A stretch of 64,000 nt of DNA, from assembly GCF_023155745.1 (NCBI RefSeq), contig NZ_JAKNUS010000002.1, forward strand, positions 186,001-250,000. Direction: 5' to 3'. Of this stretch, positions 63,080-64,000 are shown one piece after another. A program made the position numbers and the translations under genes. The notes beneath the pieces are model-generated. The model was not told the origin of the DNA. It did no database searches and saw only the letters and a list, made by a program, of their open reading frames with translations. The stretch is from Microbacterium kunmingense. GTDB lineage: Bacteria > Actinomycetota > Actinomycetes > Actinomycetales > Microbacteriaceae. Position 1 is the first letter of the stretch. The number at the start of each line of letters is the position of its first letter.

Positions 63080-63220
63080 TCAGACGCCGCAGGCGCTCCC
63101 GCCGCAGCACGAGCCCGCGGCACTGGGCGCGCCGAGCAGGTTCTCACCCGGAACGAGCTGCTTCACGTCCTCGTCGATCTCGGCGGCGGGGTTCTCGGTG
63201 GCGGAGTTCTGCGTGGTCAT
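63080..63220 (-). CDS. 46-residue peptide with Cys-rich C-terminus
   Basis: Short gene coding an acidic N-terminal part (MTTQNSATENPAAEIDEDVK), a middle KQLVPGENLLGAPSAAG and the terminus SCCGGSACGV with three Cys. Support comes from a leaderless -10 (TAGCAT, 6-nt spacer) and a clean frame between two genes. I do not recognise the family. It could bind metal, act as a redox peptide, or be a precursor peptide, although no modification enzyme is visible nearby. Confidence 0.65.
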   Translation of the reverse strand: MTTQNSATENPAAEIDEDVKQLVPGENLLGAPSAAGSCCGGSACGV

Positions 63221-63226
63221 CCTTCC

Positions 63227-63232
63227 ATGCTA
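63227..63232 (-). promoter_or_regulatory. -10 box of the Cys-rich peptide gene (leaderless)
   Basis: Minus-strand TAGCAT, spacer GGAAGG (6 nt), ATG at 63220. Confidence 0.55.
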
Positions 63233-63262
63233 ATCCGATCCCCGCGGGCCGGGCGTCCCCGC

Positions 63263-64000
63263 TCAGTCAGCGGGACCCTGGCACGTCGGACAGTACTGCG
63301 CCGATCCCTTGGACCCCGGTACGTCCGCCACGACTCCGCCGCACACTGGGCAGGCCTCCCCGGTCCGGCCGTGCACCCGCATCGCCGCGGCCTTGGCCTG
63401 CTTGAGCTTCGGAAGCGGGATGCTGCGACGCGCGGGCACAGCGTCGGCGAGCTCGTCGCGCACCGCCTGGAACAGCGCTTCGCGTTCGGCGTCGTCCAGG
63501 GCGGCCGCGTGCGTGGTCGGCGCGATCTTCGCGCGGTGCAGGATCTCGTCGGAGTAGGCGTTGCCGATGCCCGAGATGCTCTCCTGCTCCTGCAGCAGTG
63601 CCTTCAGCTGCTTGCGCCGGCCCAGGGTGATCCGGTCGAAGTCGGCCCGGGTGTAGGTGGGAGACATCGGGTCGGGTCCGAGCTTCTTCACCGCCGGAAC
63701 ATCCTGCGGGTGATCCACGAGCGACAGGGCGACGGAGAGCCACTCCCCGGCATCGGTGAACTCCAGCGCGGTGTCGTCGTCGAGCTCGAGCGTGGCGATC
63801 ACGGCGGCGGGCGGAGGGGGCGGGTCCGACGCATCCCCGGTGTGTTCCCCGTCGGCGTCGTCCTCCACCCGGTGGCGCACCCACCCGGCGCGTCCGAGGG
63901 TGACGACGAGGTCGCCGCGGTCGGTGTCGATGTCGAGGTGCTTGCCGAAGCGCGTCACCCCGGTGATCGTGGCCCCGATCAGGTCCTCCACCGGCCTGTC
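63263..64000 (-). CDS. Fpg/Nei family DNA glycosylase (5'-truncated by window)
   Basis: C-terminal ~245 residues of a formamidopyrimidine-DNA glycosylase family enzyme for oxidised base excision. The frame is open to the edge, so the catalytic N-terminal Pro is not visible. Seen here are FGKHLDIDT, the H2TH region (LLQEQESISGIGNAYSDEIL) and a C-terminal zinc finger CPVCGGVV...QYCPTCQG. The HGRTGEACPVC spacing is typical. Fpg versus Nei substrate preference cannot be decided without the N-terminus. Confidence 0.9.
   Translation of the reverse strand, partial: DRPVEDLIGATITGVTRFGKHLDIDTDRGDLVVTLGRAGWVRHRVEDDADGEHTGDASDPPPPPAAVIATLELDDDTALEFTDAGEWLSVALSLVDHPQDVPAVKKLGPDPMSPTYTRADFDRITLGRRKQLKALLQEQESISGIGNAYSDEILHRAKIAPTTHAAALDDAEREALFQAVRDELADAVPARRSIPLPKLKQAKAAAMRVHGRTGEACPVCGGVVADVPGSKGSAQYCPTCQGPAD

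Noticed and set aside
63080..63220. Lanthipeptide or thiopeptide gene cluster
   Set aside because: No LanM, YcaO, radical-SAM or transporter partner for modification is present in the window, so a RiPP call would be speculative.

Overview
The window is a dense, high-GC (roughly 70 % G+C) actinobacterial chromosome segment. Gene content and style point to the family Microbacteriaceae, most likely a Microbacterium-like organism. The supporting features are an AdnAB/UvrD2/NudC block, actinobacterial-type DapD and MarP, DUF3107 and DUF3117 proteins, many GTG starts, 1-4 bp start/stop overlaps, and many start codons lying 6-7 nt after a TANNNT -10 box (leaderless mRNAs). That assignment is inference. 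About 58 protein genes are called. I saw no rRNA, tRNA, CRISPR array or intact IS element.

Layout. 1-13.4 kb is a DNA-repair and RNA-helicase block: uvrD2 (runs off the left edge), nudC, a phosphotransferase-fold protein that has lost its catalytic motif, adnB-adnA, DUF3107, a small membrane protein, a ferritin-like protein and a DEAD-box helicase. Its order resembles the mycobacterial uvrD2-to-rhlE neighbourhood. 13.5-20.5 kb holds a SHOCT membrane protein, a PHP phosphoesterase, a membrane-anchored EEP protein, an aminopeptidase P/gamma-glutamyltransferase pair, an alpha/beta hydrolase and a YflT-type stress protein. 20.5-24.9 kb holds a PRC/MgtE-N/CBS protein, a DUF1003 protein and Mrp in one overlapping operon, then TatB, an O-methyltransferase and DUF3117.

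25-32.5 kb is central metabolism: a multi-pass membrane protein with PIG-V-like features, dapE and dapD back to back, PPK2, citrate synthase, dapC and ferredoxin fdxA (the succinylase lysine branch), and a small membrane protein. 32.5-34.2 kb is azlCD with a divergent XRE-cupin regulator. typA follows. 36.3-43.5 kb is a peptide-type ABC importer (fused ATPase, two permeases, lipoprotein), interrupted by a PH-domain-like gene on the opposite strand.

43.7-45.8 kb holds a CPBP protein and an AbiEi/Vsr-like (DUF559-like) gene bracketed by two 67-bp palindromes in inverted orientation, which is the most unusual feature here. 45.9-50.5 kb is gcvT-gcvH-gcvP under a tandem glycine riboswitch. The longest stretch without a protein gene (50.20-50.54 kb) is filled by this riboswitch and its promoter. 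50.5-58.4 kb holds a MarP protease and the nrtR-nadA-nadB-nadC-cysteine desulfurase-glycosyltransferase operon for NAD synthesis. 58.4-64 kb holds an ABC exporter, an acidic small protein, an MFS exporter, a DJ-1/PfpI protein, a 46-residue Cys-rich peptide and a 5'-truncated Fpg/Nei glycosylase.

How the genes work together: NrtR probably senses NAD status for the nadABC operon, and the desulfurase can supply sulfur for the NadA Fe-S cluster. The riboswitch couples glycine to its own cleavage system. AdnA and AdnB form a heterodimeric end-resection machine. DapC, DapD and DapE are three steps of one diaminopimelate pathway.
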